Below are positions 25,952 to 37,317 of a stretch of DNA of 64,000 nt, piece after piece. The translations under genes were made by a program, and so were the position numbers. Positions within the stretch are counted from its first letter, which is position 1. Each line of letters starts with the position of its first letter. The notes beneath the pieces were generated by a model. The model was not told the DNA's origin. It ran no database searches and saw only the letters and a list, made by a program, of their open reading frames with translations. This DNA comes from Flaveria trinervia (lineage: Eukaryota > Streptophyta > Magnoliopsida > Asterales > Asteraceae). Where the stretch lies: contig JACCIX010001566.1 of the NCBI GenBank assembly GCA_025506515.1, forward strand, positions 124,001 through 188,000, given 5' to 3'.

Positions 25952-27190
25952 TTAATGCTGCTTCATTTCTTCTTCAGTCTCCCACGTTGACTCGGATCCC
26001 TTCCTGTGCTTCCATTGTACACACACAAGAGGAACCACTTTATTTCTCAGCCTCTTCTCTTTTCGATCGATGATTGCCACTGGTTGCTCCACATAATTGA
26101 GCCGTGCGTCTACTTTGATATCTTCCAGTGGAACAATCATACCTTCATCTGCCAAGCACTTTCTCAGATAAGATACATGGAATGTTAGGTGAATTCCACT
26201 TAACTCATCTGGTAACTCTATTCTATAGGCTAGCTCTCCTACTCGAGCAATGATTCGGAAAGGCCCTATATACCTTGGGCTCAACTTGCCCCGCATCCTG
26301 AATCGAATAATGCCCTTCCAAGGTGAGACCTTCATCATAACCCGGTCACCCACCTGGAACTCAGTCGGTCTGTTTCGTTTATCAGCATACGACTTCTGTC
26401 TATCTTTGGCTACATTCATGAAGGCCTTGATCTTTTCAAGCTTCTCAGTCATAGCCTCGATTACCTCGACGCTCCCTAGTTCTTTTTGACCAATATCACC
26501 CCAACAGACGGGGGTTCTGCATCTCCTATCGTATAGAATATCATAAGGTGGCATACCAATACTGGCATGATAACTATTGTTGTATGAGAATTCAGCTAAC
26601 GGTAAGTGATCATCCCAACTTCCTCCAAAATCAATAACACATGCCCGGAGCATGTCCTCCATTCTCTGAATGGTCCTCTCGGACCGACCATTAGTCTGGG
26701 GATGATAAGCCGTACTAATGTGTAACCTCGTCCCCATCGCATCGTGGAATTTCTTCAAGAATTTAGATGTAAACCGAGTGTCACGATCAGACACAATAGA
26801 CACCGACACATCGTGACGAGTTACAATTTCCTTAATAAACAGATCCGCCAACCTCTTAGATGAATATGTCTCGCGGATCGGTAGGAAGTGAGCACTCTTC
26901 GTCAAGCGATCAACAATCACCTATATAGCATCATACCCTTTCGGAGTACACGGCAGTTTCGTAATGAAATCCATGGTGACGTGCTCCCACTTCCATTACG
27001 GTATATCCAAAGGTTGGATCTTCCCATACGACTTCTGATGCTCGGCCTTCACCTGTAGACAAGTAAGGCATTTACACATATACTCCACCATGTCAGGCTT
27101 CATACTCGGCCAAAAATCCTTCTTCATGTCCTGATACATCTTTGTGGCATCTGGAGGAATGGAGTATCGAGTCTTGTGATCCTCATCCAT
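25952..27190 (-). pseudogene. Integrase and chromodomain of element D
   Basis: The zinc-binding N-terminal part (27190-26996) reads TRYSIPPDATKMYQDMKK and CLTCLQVKAEHQK. After a stop, the catalytic core (26920-25952) carries MIVDRLTKSAHFLP, SDRDTRFTSKF and the E in SERTIQRMEDML, so the D,D,E triad is present. The C-terminal part has MKVSPWKGIIRF and LSPRYIGPF, then a chromodomain-like VCVQWKHRKGSESTWETEEE. It ends next to the reversed purine-rich tract (25893-25906) beside the 3' LTR. Confidence 0.88.
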
Positions 27191-27376
27191 AATCTTCCCT
27201 CGTAGATCCCCGAAACGAGGAATCCAAATCGGGTTTTAACACCAAGTGTGTTTTCACCCAGTTCCGTAACCAGACCTCTCATCCTTTCAGAGTTAAGATG
27301 ATCTTCTTTCAGCGCTTCATCTTGAAACTCTTAACTTGCTTCATCACGTCAGAGGTCATGATTAGCTTATACGCTT

Positions 27377-28732
27377 TCACCGGAGTTGGCTCGGGCCTCT
27401 CTTTCCGACTAAGGACATCCGCCACCACGTTGACTTTGCCCGGATGGTAATGGATCTCTCAATCATAATTTTTATAAGCTCCAACCATCGTCTTTGTCTC
27501 ATGTTCAGGTCCTTTTTCTCAAAGAAGTACTTCAAACTCTTGTGGTCAGTGAAAATGGTACACTTTGTCCCGTGAGGATAGTGCCTCCAAATCTTTAGTG
27601 CAAAGACAACGGCTACAAGCTCCAAGTCATGAGTAGGATAGTTGACCTCATGGAACTTTAACTATTGGGATGAATAGGCTACAAACTTCCCCCTCTTCAT
27701 TAGTACACACCCTAACCCCGAGTAGGAAGCATCAGAATAAACCACCAGATCTTCACTTCCATCGGGTAATGACAGAACAGGAGCTTGAGTCAATCTCGTC
27801 TTCAATTCTTCAAGCGCCTTCTCTTGTGCATGATCCCATACAAACTTTACATCCTTCCGGGTCAACTTAATTAGTTGAGAAGCAATCTTAGAAAAGTCTT
27901 GGATGAATCTTCTGTAATAGCCCGCCAAACCCAATAAACTACGAATCTCGGATGGCGTCTTTGGAGACTTCCATTGCATCACCACCTCCACCTTTGCCGG
28001 GTCCACCATAATCCCGTCAGGATTCACCACATGACCCAAGAATTGAACCTCGTGCAACCCTTACGAGCCCTTGGAGAACTTAGCGTACAACTTCTCTTTT
28101 CTCAACGTCTCCAAAACCTCCCGAATGTGACCAGCATGCTCAATCTCGCTCTTCGAATGAATCAGGATATCATCAATCAACACAATCACTGATTTATCTA
28201 ACATTGGCTGACACACTCGATTCATTAGATCCATAAAAGCAGCTGGCCCATTGGTCAAACCAAAGGACGTGACAAGAAACTCGCAGTGACCATAACGCGT
28301 GCGGAAAGCTGTTTTAGGGATATCCTGCTCCTTCACCTTCAACTGATGGTAGCTCGATTGAAGGTCTATCCTTGAAAACCAACTCGCACCTTGAAGCTGA
28401 TCGAACAAATCATCTATTCTTGGTAAGGGGTATCAGTTCTTCACCGTCAGCTTGTTCAACTCACGGTAGTCAATACACATCCTCATACTACCGTCTTTCT
28501 TCTTTACGAATAAGACCGGAGCACCCCAAGGAGAGATACTCGGTCAAATGAACCCCTTATCAAGTAGCTCTTGCAACTGCTCCATCAACTTTTTCATCTC
28601 CATCGGAGCCAACCGATACAGTGCCTTGGCAACAGGTTGGGCACCCGGTATCAGATCAATTTGAAACTCGATATCTCTGTCAGGTGGCACTCCTGGTAGG
28701 TCTTCTGGGAACACGTCTGGAAAGTCACACAC
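27377..28732 (-). pseudogene. Reverse transcriptase and RNase H of element D
   Basis: RT pieces: 28732-28544 (FPDVFPEDLPGVPPDRDIEF), 28408-28061 (FDQLQGASWFSRIDL, FGLTNGPAAFMD, catalytic LIDDILIHSKS near 28150) and 28057-27662 (FLGHVVNPDGIMVDPAKVE, LGLAGYYRRFIQDF). RNase H: YSDASYSGLGCVLM then 27625-27377 (FALKIWRHYPHGTK, FTDHKSLKYF, MRQRRWLEL). Stops or frameshifts separate the pieces. The sequence is close to element C. Confidence 0.87.
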
Positions 28733-28839
28733 AACCAGTACATCGGATAGTTATGGTGTTGGCATATCCACCTCCTTTACATAAGCCAAGTAGGCTCTAT
28801 ATCCACGCCTCATACACTTTTCCACCACCACCATTGAGA

Positions 28840-30262
28840 TTAATTTTCAGGATCCTCGTGACCCGATCCCCATAAGCAGTTAGGTGCTACCAAACGAATC
28901 ATCTTCTTGCGACACATAATGTTCGCCTTGAAGTCCGCCAACCAATCCGTCCCAAGAACCAAATCGAAACCACCTAAGGTCATCACGAACGGTCTAACAG
29001 GAAACTTATGACCTTCTAGCTCCACATCACAGTTCTCTATCATCTCAGAAATCTTGGTAGGCTTACCTATGGCAATTTCTACATCAAAGGGTGCATCAAC
29101 ATGTCTACTACTAACAGACAGCTTAGCATAGAAAGCAGCAGAATTAAAACTTTTACTGGCACCCGAATCAAATAACAAAGAAGCTAAAGTTTGGTTCACC
29201 AGAAACGTACCGGACACGACATCAGGGTCCGTCCTAGCTTCCTCTTGTGTCATAGTGAATGCCCTGGCACTCGCCCTTGGCCCTTCACTCCCCGTCTTCT
29301 TCACCCTAGAACCCTCAACCCTCGGCTTGTTACAGTCCCTACTCATGTGACCCTCTTCACCATAGTTAAAGCACAGAACCATACGACAGTCCCTTGCTAT
29401 ATGCCCTATCTTCCCACATTTCAAGCACAAGTTTGACCCCTGCCTGCACTCCCCACTATGCTCTTTTCCACACCTACCACACTTTCTCAGCCCGCACCCG
29501 ATGTGACCACTCGGCGGTCGTCCACTCGGGCCTTCTTGTTACCCATCGAGGAATCACCCCGACCAACCTCTTCCCATTCTAGTTCTGATCACCACCACCC
29601 TTCTTGCCACCTTCAATCACCACCACCGTTCTCTCATCATACAGTCTTCCCGCCAAATCCACCGCTGACCTAAACGTGCTCGATCGGGCAGCGATCATGT
29701 TCCTGCGAATATCCGCTGGCAAACCCTGGATGTACCTCTTAATCTTTCGTGACAGAGGTGTCACCTGATCCGGCACCAGACGTGCCATCTCGTTGAACTT
29801 CGTGGTGTGCTGCTGATGTGTCATGGTTCCCGCCTCCAGCTGCAGGAACTCTCTCTCAACTTTATCCATTTCTCTATGAGGACAAAACTCCTCGATCACC
29901 AATGTTTTCAACTCTAACCATCTCATTCTCCCAATAGCCCTGCTACCATTGGCTTGGACTATATTGTCCCACCAGCACAGAGCCAAGTCCACAAAAGAAT
30001 GGGCAGCAATTTTTACTTTTGGATCCTCCCAGCACTCTCAGATATTTAAAACAACTTCCATTTCTCTCACCCACCGGTGAGCAGCAGCAGCAGTGCTGTT
30101 TCCATCAAAAGTAGGGGGCTTGCACCGTTGAAACGCCCCATAATTACAGCCTCGTGCCGCCTCCTGCACAGGCTCTTCTTCTTCCTCTTCATCATCAGAT
30201 AGAATTGTTTCAGGCTCCGGTTGCTCTCGTCCTCCCGAGGACCTATTCCTCTCTTGTCTCAA
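28840..30262 (-). pseudogene. gag and protease of element D, 5'-truncated
   Basis: The gag start is missing. Coding begins within a hinge rich in Arg/Glu (30262-30038), followed by FQRCKPPTFDGN, the core with ALCWWDNIVQA and HREMDKVEREFLQLEAG (29992-29579), and zinc knuckles CLKCGKIGHIARDC and CFNYGEEGHMSRDC. The second knuckle has lost one cysteine (C to Y). The protease motif LFDSGASKSF is intact near 29170. At 30262 the frame joins LTR sequence directly, the mark of a deletion. Confidence 0.85.
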
Positions 30263-31265
30263 AATTCATCTTACATGAACTTACAGGAACCTTCCACGTC
30301 AAAACTTACATCTGCACTTTCCCGCGAAACTCCGTAAATACACTACGTTTTCCTTGGTTACACCAGCCCTACTTGGGCGTATGGGCACCCTTCAGTCGCA
30401 TAGCCTTCAGGAGACTGAAAATTATGTGAATGGACCAATACGGATGAACACCTATGTGAATGAACACCCATGCGAATGGACCTAAAGCAGATGGACTCAA
30501 TGCGTATGAGTCCCATGCGAATGGAACTAATGCGGATGAACACTTATGCGAATGGGCCCTCAGTCGCATGACTCCCCATGCGACTGGCCCCCAATCATAC
30601 GAATAAATCCTCAGTCGTGCGAATGAACCCTCAATCGTGCGAATGAACCCTCAATCACACCCCAATCGGCTGTAAGGCCTCCATTCGGTCGCCTAGCCCT
30701 AGCTGATGCAGAATGTTGTTCATCCCGAACCCAATCTGCCATTTTCGACCTCCAAGCTCATTCAACCCATTCTAAGCCCAAATCAATCGTCCTAAACCTT
30801 AGTAATGCATGCCATAACACCATTCAAGCACGCACAACCCCGGAAACAAACTCCAAACGCATCACATGCAAACACATACATACGGGTTCAACACACACAC
30901 ATACAAAAACAGGTTTTTAGATGTGTTCCAGCCCTAAAATCAACCAAAAACGTTTAAAAGAGGGGTCCTAGAACTCACTCAAACCACACCGAGAAGTAGA
31001 GCTTCGTTTAGACCCGCTACACGACGATTTTGCACACTTGAATCCACCCGAACCAACCTTTTTCTCTTTTTTCTCCTTTTCTTCTTCTCCTCTCTTTTCA
31101 TTGCTAAGATTTTGAGTGTGGGGAGAGGGTAAGGCCTGCCCTCTCCCTTCAAATACTTCAATTCACCCAACTTTCTCTCGTTGGCAAGTTTGGTCCCTTG
31201 ACTTTGGACTTTATTTCTTTTATTCTTTCGTCGGCTTCAAAGAAAGTAAATAACCGGGTGTTACA
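30263..31265 (-). repeat. Truncated 5' LTR of element D
   Basis: Only the first 1 kb of the LTR remains: TGTAACACC start at 31265, pyrimidine/purine-rich leader, CGCAT-word array (30400-30660), and then an abrupt join to gag at 30262. The R/U5 half with the 115-bp units and the primer binding site is lost. Confidence 0.85.
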
Positions 31266-32201
31266 TGTCAGCTTCTCTAAACATGTCATCATGATTTTTC
31301 TCCCTCGGAGGTGTCCTTAACACGTCATCAGTAGTGGGCATAGATGATGATGTTATAGTTGTTGACTCTGTAACGATCACAAGTGTAGAAGCCTCACTGT
31401 CTATGTCCGGAATATTAGACATATGGACATCCTCAGTTGTCACAATGGTCATTAGAGTCTGATGCTTTCTCAACAATCCACGTCCTCTATCCCTTCCACG
31501 TGGACTACCACCGGCCCTCCTGGACATTCTCTTCCTTCTTGCCCTAGTAGTTAGTACCTCTTCTAGAACAAAGTCAGCATCAAGTTTCACACTAGTTCAT
31601 TTGGCAGGTGTTTCTCGCACTCTGGAACGTTCTTGTAGTACATAGGGTACATTCCTGATTTGATCACTATCAGTTTTAGTACCACTTTCCATGAACCAAG
31701 TGTTCACATTATGCATATCAAACCTTGCAGCACCTTGAGAACTTTTAGGTGCTTTTTGTGTAGTACTAGTAGATGTACCAACTGTATCATCTCTAAGAAC
31801 ATAAGGAGTCTCGGTCTCTTATAATTGTGCTTCTACTTGGAAACACTCAACAAACCTTCCAAGCTTAGCAAAATAGGATCCATCCCAAGCATTCCCTTGA
31901 ATTCCCATTTGATTAGTGAAAATGTCTTTCTTTATCACTATTACAACATAGGTTGATGAATTCGACATAGTTAACTCAGGATGAGCAGCATTCACTATCA
32001 TCGGTAGAAATCTAGGGTACATGATAAACTTCTTCCCCACGGTGTCTATAATGTTCTTCTGCATCTCATAAAAATATCTCCTTGGATATGTTGTATGGAA
32101 GATCATCAACAAGTGATACTAGCAGGGATCCGAAAATAGCACTTAGACTATCCATGCCAACCTTGAGATTGCTAAGGCAATGGATCACCACATAAAATAA
32201 G
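31266..32201 (-). pseudogene. Interrupted accessory ORF, middle part
   Basis: Second piece of the minus-strand ORF, starting at the solo LTR border (32201) and ending at element D (31266). It reads VVIHCLSNLKVG, KFIMYPRFLPMIVN and FAKLGRFVECF, then after stops near 31820 and 31600 a basic stretch (TRARRKRMSRRAGG) and a Ser/Thr/Asp-rich region. The KFIMYPRF-type motif is what I remember from a high-copy ORF family in Anthemideae, often found with Ty1/copia elements. No enzymatic motif is visible. Confidence 0.6.
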
Positions 32202-33010
32202 TGTCACACCCCTACTTATAGCGAAAACACGAGGATGTAAAGGATGAGATCGTCATACCATATTTTTAACTAATAGAGATGCAATAAATGATGGAAGTAA
32301 ATGGTTGTTACCTAAAAAGATATGCTCAAAAGGTCAACATATTGTTGGTGAGTTCGCAGGTTTAAATAATAAACAAACTTGATGATGTGTAATAGTTTGG
32401 TAGGACATGAGTGCATACAGTTATAGGCAACTACTATCACATGTAAACATGAGCATCACAACTAAACTACGACGTACATACAGAACTGGTCGAAACATAT
32501 TCACCCTAGAGCATGTACCTGGCCATTGTCAGTCCCAACTAGTATACTAACAAACAAGGGTGGGGGTGTCAGCCCAATAGTCTTATCCATACCTGTTTGA
32601 TGGCTCCAACAACGGAGTTAATAGTTATGAATAAAGAACCACATAGACAACTCATGCATGTACTAGATAAATACTTACAAAACAGTAAACACAACAGTAC
32701 CAAAGATTGAATAAGTTCACAGCATAAAAAAAGTGAGCATACTTTCTCCCTAGTTTGAAAATATTTATAATGAAAACGGGGACGCGAAACTCTCCTTGAA
32801 ATGTGAAGAAAATAAGGTGAACAAAAAGGCTTCAAATAATGTGAGAAACAAATTATCAAACACCTATAATTAGTTGTAATTTAGATCTTAAAACAAGTTC
32901 GATGAGAATGTTATGTTTGATCGGTTCAGGTTTGATGTGCGATACACACTCCTAATACATATGATTCATACAACCCAACATACTATATAAGTAAAATAAT
33001 AATAATAATA

Positions 33011-33049
<39 letters not shown>

Positions 33050-33333
33050 GTATAATGATAATAATGATAATAATAATATCAATAATAATAATAATAATAA
33101 TAAAACAATTCAAGAGAACACACATAATAAACTACATATATTTATATATGTACCACAAGCACATGCAAAAACACACACTGCCACACCCTCAAGCATAATA
33201 TTGGGGTTGACACGCAACGGATATACGAAAAGGTGCGACTCAAAATCAATTTAGTTATGCAAAATGATAGTTGCACGGAGGGAGTTAACGAGTTATGAGT
33301 CAATTGACGGACCTAATGGTAGCGGATGTCACA
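32202..33333 (-). mobile_element. Solo LTR (1.13 kb) inside the accessory ORF
   Basis: It begins TGTCACACCCC and ends GGATGTCACA on the plus strand, so the element reads TGTGACATCC...GGGGTGTGACA on the minus strand. Flanks ATAAG (32197-32201) and ATAAT (33334-33338) are a 5-bp duplication with one difference, and the ORF frame resumes across it. It contains a long AAT microsatellite and has no internal coding region. Confidence 0.8.
32996..33108. repeat. AAT/ATA microsatellite
   Basis: About 110 bp of near-perfect AAT repeats with a few ATG variants, inside the solo LTR 32202-33333. Confidence 0.9.
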
Positions 33334-33728
33334 ATAATCACTTTCAAAATGGGGGTAAGTACTTTTTCTCCAATGATGGGTATTGGTGGCTATATCCCAT
33401 TCGGACTAAACAGTCCTTAGCAGTATCGTCATCGATCTTTACTGGAGCATGAGGCTGATCTTCTAACAGTACAACACTGTTTATCACCTCAGTTGTAATA
33501 ACCACCCTCTTGCCCTTAATAGTGGCAGTTATGTAGGGTTCTCCATCTTCGTCTATCTTATTAGTAGTTGTAATCCAAAACTGCTTTACGACATCGGTAT
33601 ATATGGTAGGATTAGCTAAGATAGCGTGATGTATCCGAGATGTCTTAAGACCCTTAATCAGCGATCTGAATAAAGCTTTCTCATCAGGAACAACTCCAAG
33701 ATATGCTATAGCATTATGTTTTTATTAA
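33334..33728 (-). pseudogene. Interrupted accessory ORF, N-terminal part
   Basis: An open frame of about 125 codons without a clear ATG (TAA just upstream). It reads HNAIAYLGVVPDEKALFRS, HHAILANPTIYTDVVKQFW, ATIKGKRVVITTEVINS and LVRMGYSHQYPSLEKKY, and stops at the solo LTR. NPTIY...KQFW followed by a KGKRVVIT-like strand and MGY is a pattern I recall from Anthemideae proteins misnamed longin-like, where it often sits near copia polyproteins. I cannot give a function. The three pieces together would make a protein of several hundred residues with globular N-terminal part, low-complexity middle and coiled-coil C-terminus. Confidence 0.6.
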
Positions 33729-33842
33729 AAACGCTACGCCTCACCATCTGAAATAGTAAACAAACTTGATAAGTACTCAAAATACTTAGAACATTTCCAA
33801 ATTAAAAAAAAATCAATACTTAGAAAAATTTTGAAAATTTGG

Positions 33843-33970
33843 ACTTCTCGCATGAAAACTCTAAGTTCTTGCACGAAAACAAGTTTCAGTTTTAACTTTT
33901 CGCAAGAGAAGTGAAGTTATCGCATGAATTTGAATTTGACCAGAAGTCAACTTCTCGCGCGAGAAGTCAA
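33843..33970. repeat. TCTCGCA-word cluster with a 16-bp palindrome
   Basis: Several loosely repeated words of the form CTTCTCGCATGA, TTCTTGCACGA and TTCGCAAGAGAAG, ending in the perfect palindrome CTTCTCGCGCGAGAAG at 33951-33966. It lies just left of LTR-like sequence and resembles in style the word arrays of the other LTRs. Confidence 0.5.
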
Positions 33971-33989
33971 CTAAATGTTAACTAAATGT

Positions 33990-35330
33990 TAATTTGTTAT
34001 CTTCTTGTAAGGACATTTATGTCAATAATAAGACTATGAGGGTTTATTTATACTTATGTTCTTTTATTTTACATTAATTTGTAAGTTAATAAGTTAATTT
34101 ATTAAAAAATAATTATATAATAATAATAATTAATAAATTTATAAATTTTGGATATTAATTTGAGATACTAATATGAGTAATAAAAATACAAAAAAATTAT
34201 AAATTATAAATAAAACAATAATCTAAAAGAATATAAAGTTTAAGGTTTTAATAAGTTAAAGGGGGTGTTATGTCATTTAAAAAAACCTAAATTAAAAGGT
34301 TACAACATAAATGACAACAAATAAACCATAAGGACCAAAGTGTAACTTTGTCCAACCCAAACCAAACTCCCCATCGGCCTCCTTAATTCCGGCCAAGAAT
34401 CTGGCGAGCTCCGGCAAGTCAAATTACCCAATATCAACTATTTAAACCCAATTAAAACAATACAAACCATTTGATTGACTCTTTTGAACCCATAACCATG
34501 TCTTAATTCGACTTTAATTGTTGTTATGAACATTCAACTAGAAACCTATCATCAAGGTTTTAATTCCATTAGCCTAAAAGGAAAATTGTATGACTCATAG
34601 ACACATGTATTCTAGATTTCCTAGCAAAAAGCCTTCAGGCTAAGGTAAACATTTCACAATAATACCAATCAACTGCGGGACTAGGTATGCTTACCTGGGG
34701 ATTTTCAGGATGAGTGATAAACTATGGTCAAAATACACAAACTTCTTAAGGCAAATTGGAGTCAAGTTACCTTGATGTGTTGATGTTCTTATTGGTTATG
34801 TGTTACCAAATGAAACCATCTCATGTGTGTTTTATAAGTCCTGAAAAATTATTGTTTTGATTAATCATCCTTACCTCAAAATTTCCATGTCTACCTTATT
34901 CTGTATTTAGAATGTCTCACCACCATGGAAAACGTGGTAGCTCCGATTGCAAAATGGCTGCTATGATCGCCCGACAAATGGTTGTCGTCCTTCCAATTAT
35001 GGTCGCTGAACTGAATAGCTCTCTGATGGAAAACGCTAGTAATAACACAAATGGCCACAATGGGCAAGGAGAAAATCGCTGAACTGAATAGCTCTCTATG
35101 GTGGGAAGCAAACCACAACATTGGAAGAAGCAATTACTATCACCGCACAACTCATGGAGAATCATATTAGGGCGGCACCTTGACTTTTAAAGGTGCTAAA
35201 GGACTAAAAAGTGGTTCCTGAAACAACCAAGGAAGTTTAGAGTGAACTTCGTACAACGGCAAGAAGCGTAAGTTTACACCAGCTCAACTATGCTCACTTG
35301 CTCCTCGACTATGCACCTTAAATGTTGTGT
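33990..35330 (+). mobile_element. Internally deleted remnant of an element A relative
   Basis: 33990-34545 resembles the U3 of element A (GGACCAAA...CCGGCC wording). 34550-34912 matches the leader before its gag (compare 18317-18660). From 34913 gag starts MSHHHGKRGSSDCKMAAMIA. After about 55 codons most of gag is missing and the sequence resumes with TTLEEAITITAQLMENH. A 22-bp direct copy (35003-35024 and 35076-35097) lies next to the deletion. No pol remains. Confidence 0.72.
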
Positions 35331-36654
35331 TCTTGTGATAAAATTTGACTAAAGGAAATGGTTTTAATATTCAAGGAGATCTTTATATATACGTAACTAC
35401 CCTTAGATTTTGTCTCCTATGCTCCCTGGCTCTTGCTATCTTGAACATATTGTGCTTTCTTTCATTGTTTCTATTTGGCCATACATTTATCCATTGGTTG
35501 TGTTATTTGCACACAACACTGCTTTTTTCGCTTCTCTCTTCACCTACATTTCTTTCTTTCTTTATCTCAAGCGCTAGTTATGTGTGCACCTTAAGTTGTG
35601 TTCTTGAACTAAAAAGTAATTAAATGAAGTTATTTTAGTATGCAAGTAGATTTTAACCTATACCAAAACACACAATGATGAAGGGTCTTTAGAAAAACCT
35701 TAAAAATGTACTACCTAAATGAGTAATGTGATTAGTATCTTTATAAATTTTTTAAAATGGACACCATTTAAGAAGTGTATATAGGATGTTTCACATAAAT
35801 CTAGCTATAGTTCGATTAAGAATAGGCCATCATGTTCTTGCTAACCGGTTTTTATGTCAAGCTTTTCTATATTTTAGATGTAGAATGAGGTTTGTAGAGC
35901 ATCTTGTATCTTAACTATGGTATATCTAATTAACATCCTTGCCTAAATTAGTTGCTACATTCATGACGCTTTGCAACCTTAATGGTGGCTAATTGTGTTT
36001 TTACAAGGATGGCACAGTTGACAATCTTGAATCAAATTCAAGTGTATTAGGTACTAAATTGCTTCCTACTTTTTTTTGTGCCTGATCACTTAATTACTAT
36101 ATACTTAAAAAGTAAGGTCAGTGGCTTTTGATACTAGCATACCACCTCCCTCCTCCCCTCCCCTAAACTTTCAATTTTTACACTTTTACCCTCACTTACA
36201 ACCATATATATACCCTTGGTAGTAGGGTTCAAAAGGCAGCATCCCATGGTGGGTCTAAGAGGCGGTTGCCCATGGAGGTCCAAAAGGCAATTGACCGATG
36301 GGGTGTGATTGGATCCTTTTACACTTAATGGATTGTTACATAGTCGAAGTAGGGATTCATATGGCGGTTATGTCTAGTGGGGTGAATGGCTCCATAGGAC
36401 GGTTATGTCCATATAACATATCGTACTCATGCAATTGAGTTGTTGGAGTAGTCCATGCATTGGTGACTTGTATGGAAGCCAAGAAGGCAACAAGTCTCTT
36501 GAATGAAATACAATCCATATTGTGATGCATAATAATCTCCTCGTAAACTGTCTCATGAGCTGACACAATAGCTAACGTCATTTTGAGTATCCTTGTGCAG
36601 GTAGTTGAAAGATTCATAAGTTGGAAGGATAGTGATCCATAATGGGTCATGTAA
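35331..36654. other. Intergenic, no recognised feature
   Basis: AT-rich on the left and more mixed on the right. A minus-strand frame at 36357-36692 overlaps the next LTR border and has no motif I recognise, so I do not call it a gene. Confidence 0.45.
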
Positions 36655-37317
36655 TGTAAGGCCCCATTCCCGGGACGCTCACATCTGGTCAATCATCGCG
36701 CATAAAACATATATTTTCATTAACTTAAAAAAATCATTGCAGTGGAAATATTTAAACATGCATTTCATTATAATCACTTTTGCAAAATAATACAATGTTG
36801 ACCGGTTACAAAATATCATTATTTGCATTACATCACAAAAACGTCATATTCTATCAAATAAATGTCATTAAAAAATGAACCCTTATGAGTTATCCAAAAT
36901 CGCACGCTGTAGATACACACAAGGTAACAACTCTCAATAAGTTGTGAACCTCCCTTCAGCTGCTTGCAAGGCTTTTCATTCGTTCATTCATTATGTTCCA
37001 CTTTCATTATTTTAAATCTTTCACTTCATTAATACTTTACGTGCTACTTGACATTCATTAACAATATCACACCATGTAAAGTCACATCATAGTACGTAAT
37101 AAGGAACATAAGAAAACATATCATACATAAATGTAACATCATCATGCATCATCATACATAACCATCATACATCATCAATCACACATCAATCATACATCAT
37201 CATACAACATCATCACATCATCTATGACCTCAAAAAGTCAACTTACATAGCTCCCGAGAACGTCCCATGTCAAGGCCTACATCTACCCATTTCTCTGAAA
37301 TCAGAAAAATATAAACT
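36655..37317 (-). repeat. LTR fragment of the element C/D family, minus orientation
   Basis: It begins TGTAAGGCCCCATTCCCGGG, the reversed LTR end of this family, and continues through the R/U5 side to 37317, where a plus-strand solo LTR is inserted. It probably continues at 39426-39900, where AGTCGCATGGCCATCCAGG matches the CGCAT-word part of the family in the same orientation. Confidence 0.75.

Larger units (their letters stand above)
13430..31265 (-). mobile_element. Element D: Tekay-type LTR retrotransposon, nested
   Basis: A minus-strand chromovirus bounded on the plus strand by TGTAAGGCCCC at 13430 and GGTGTTACA at 31265. Near-matching 5-bp duplications flank it: CGTCA at 13425-13429 and TGTCA at 31266-31270. 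Its 3' LTR (13430-15490 plus 25875-25892) was entered by element A. The internal region 25893-30262 carries gag, protease, RT, RNase H, integrase and chromodomain, all broken. The 5' LTR is cut to about 1 kb (30263-31265) by a deletion that also removed the primer binding site and the gag start. The duplications and the restored frame of the interrupted ORF support one insertion event. Confidence 0.85.

Noticed and set aside
36357..36692. Minus-strand frame of 111 codons
   Set aside because: It overlaps an LTR end, starts inside it, and has no motif or codon signal I can recognise.
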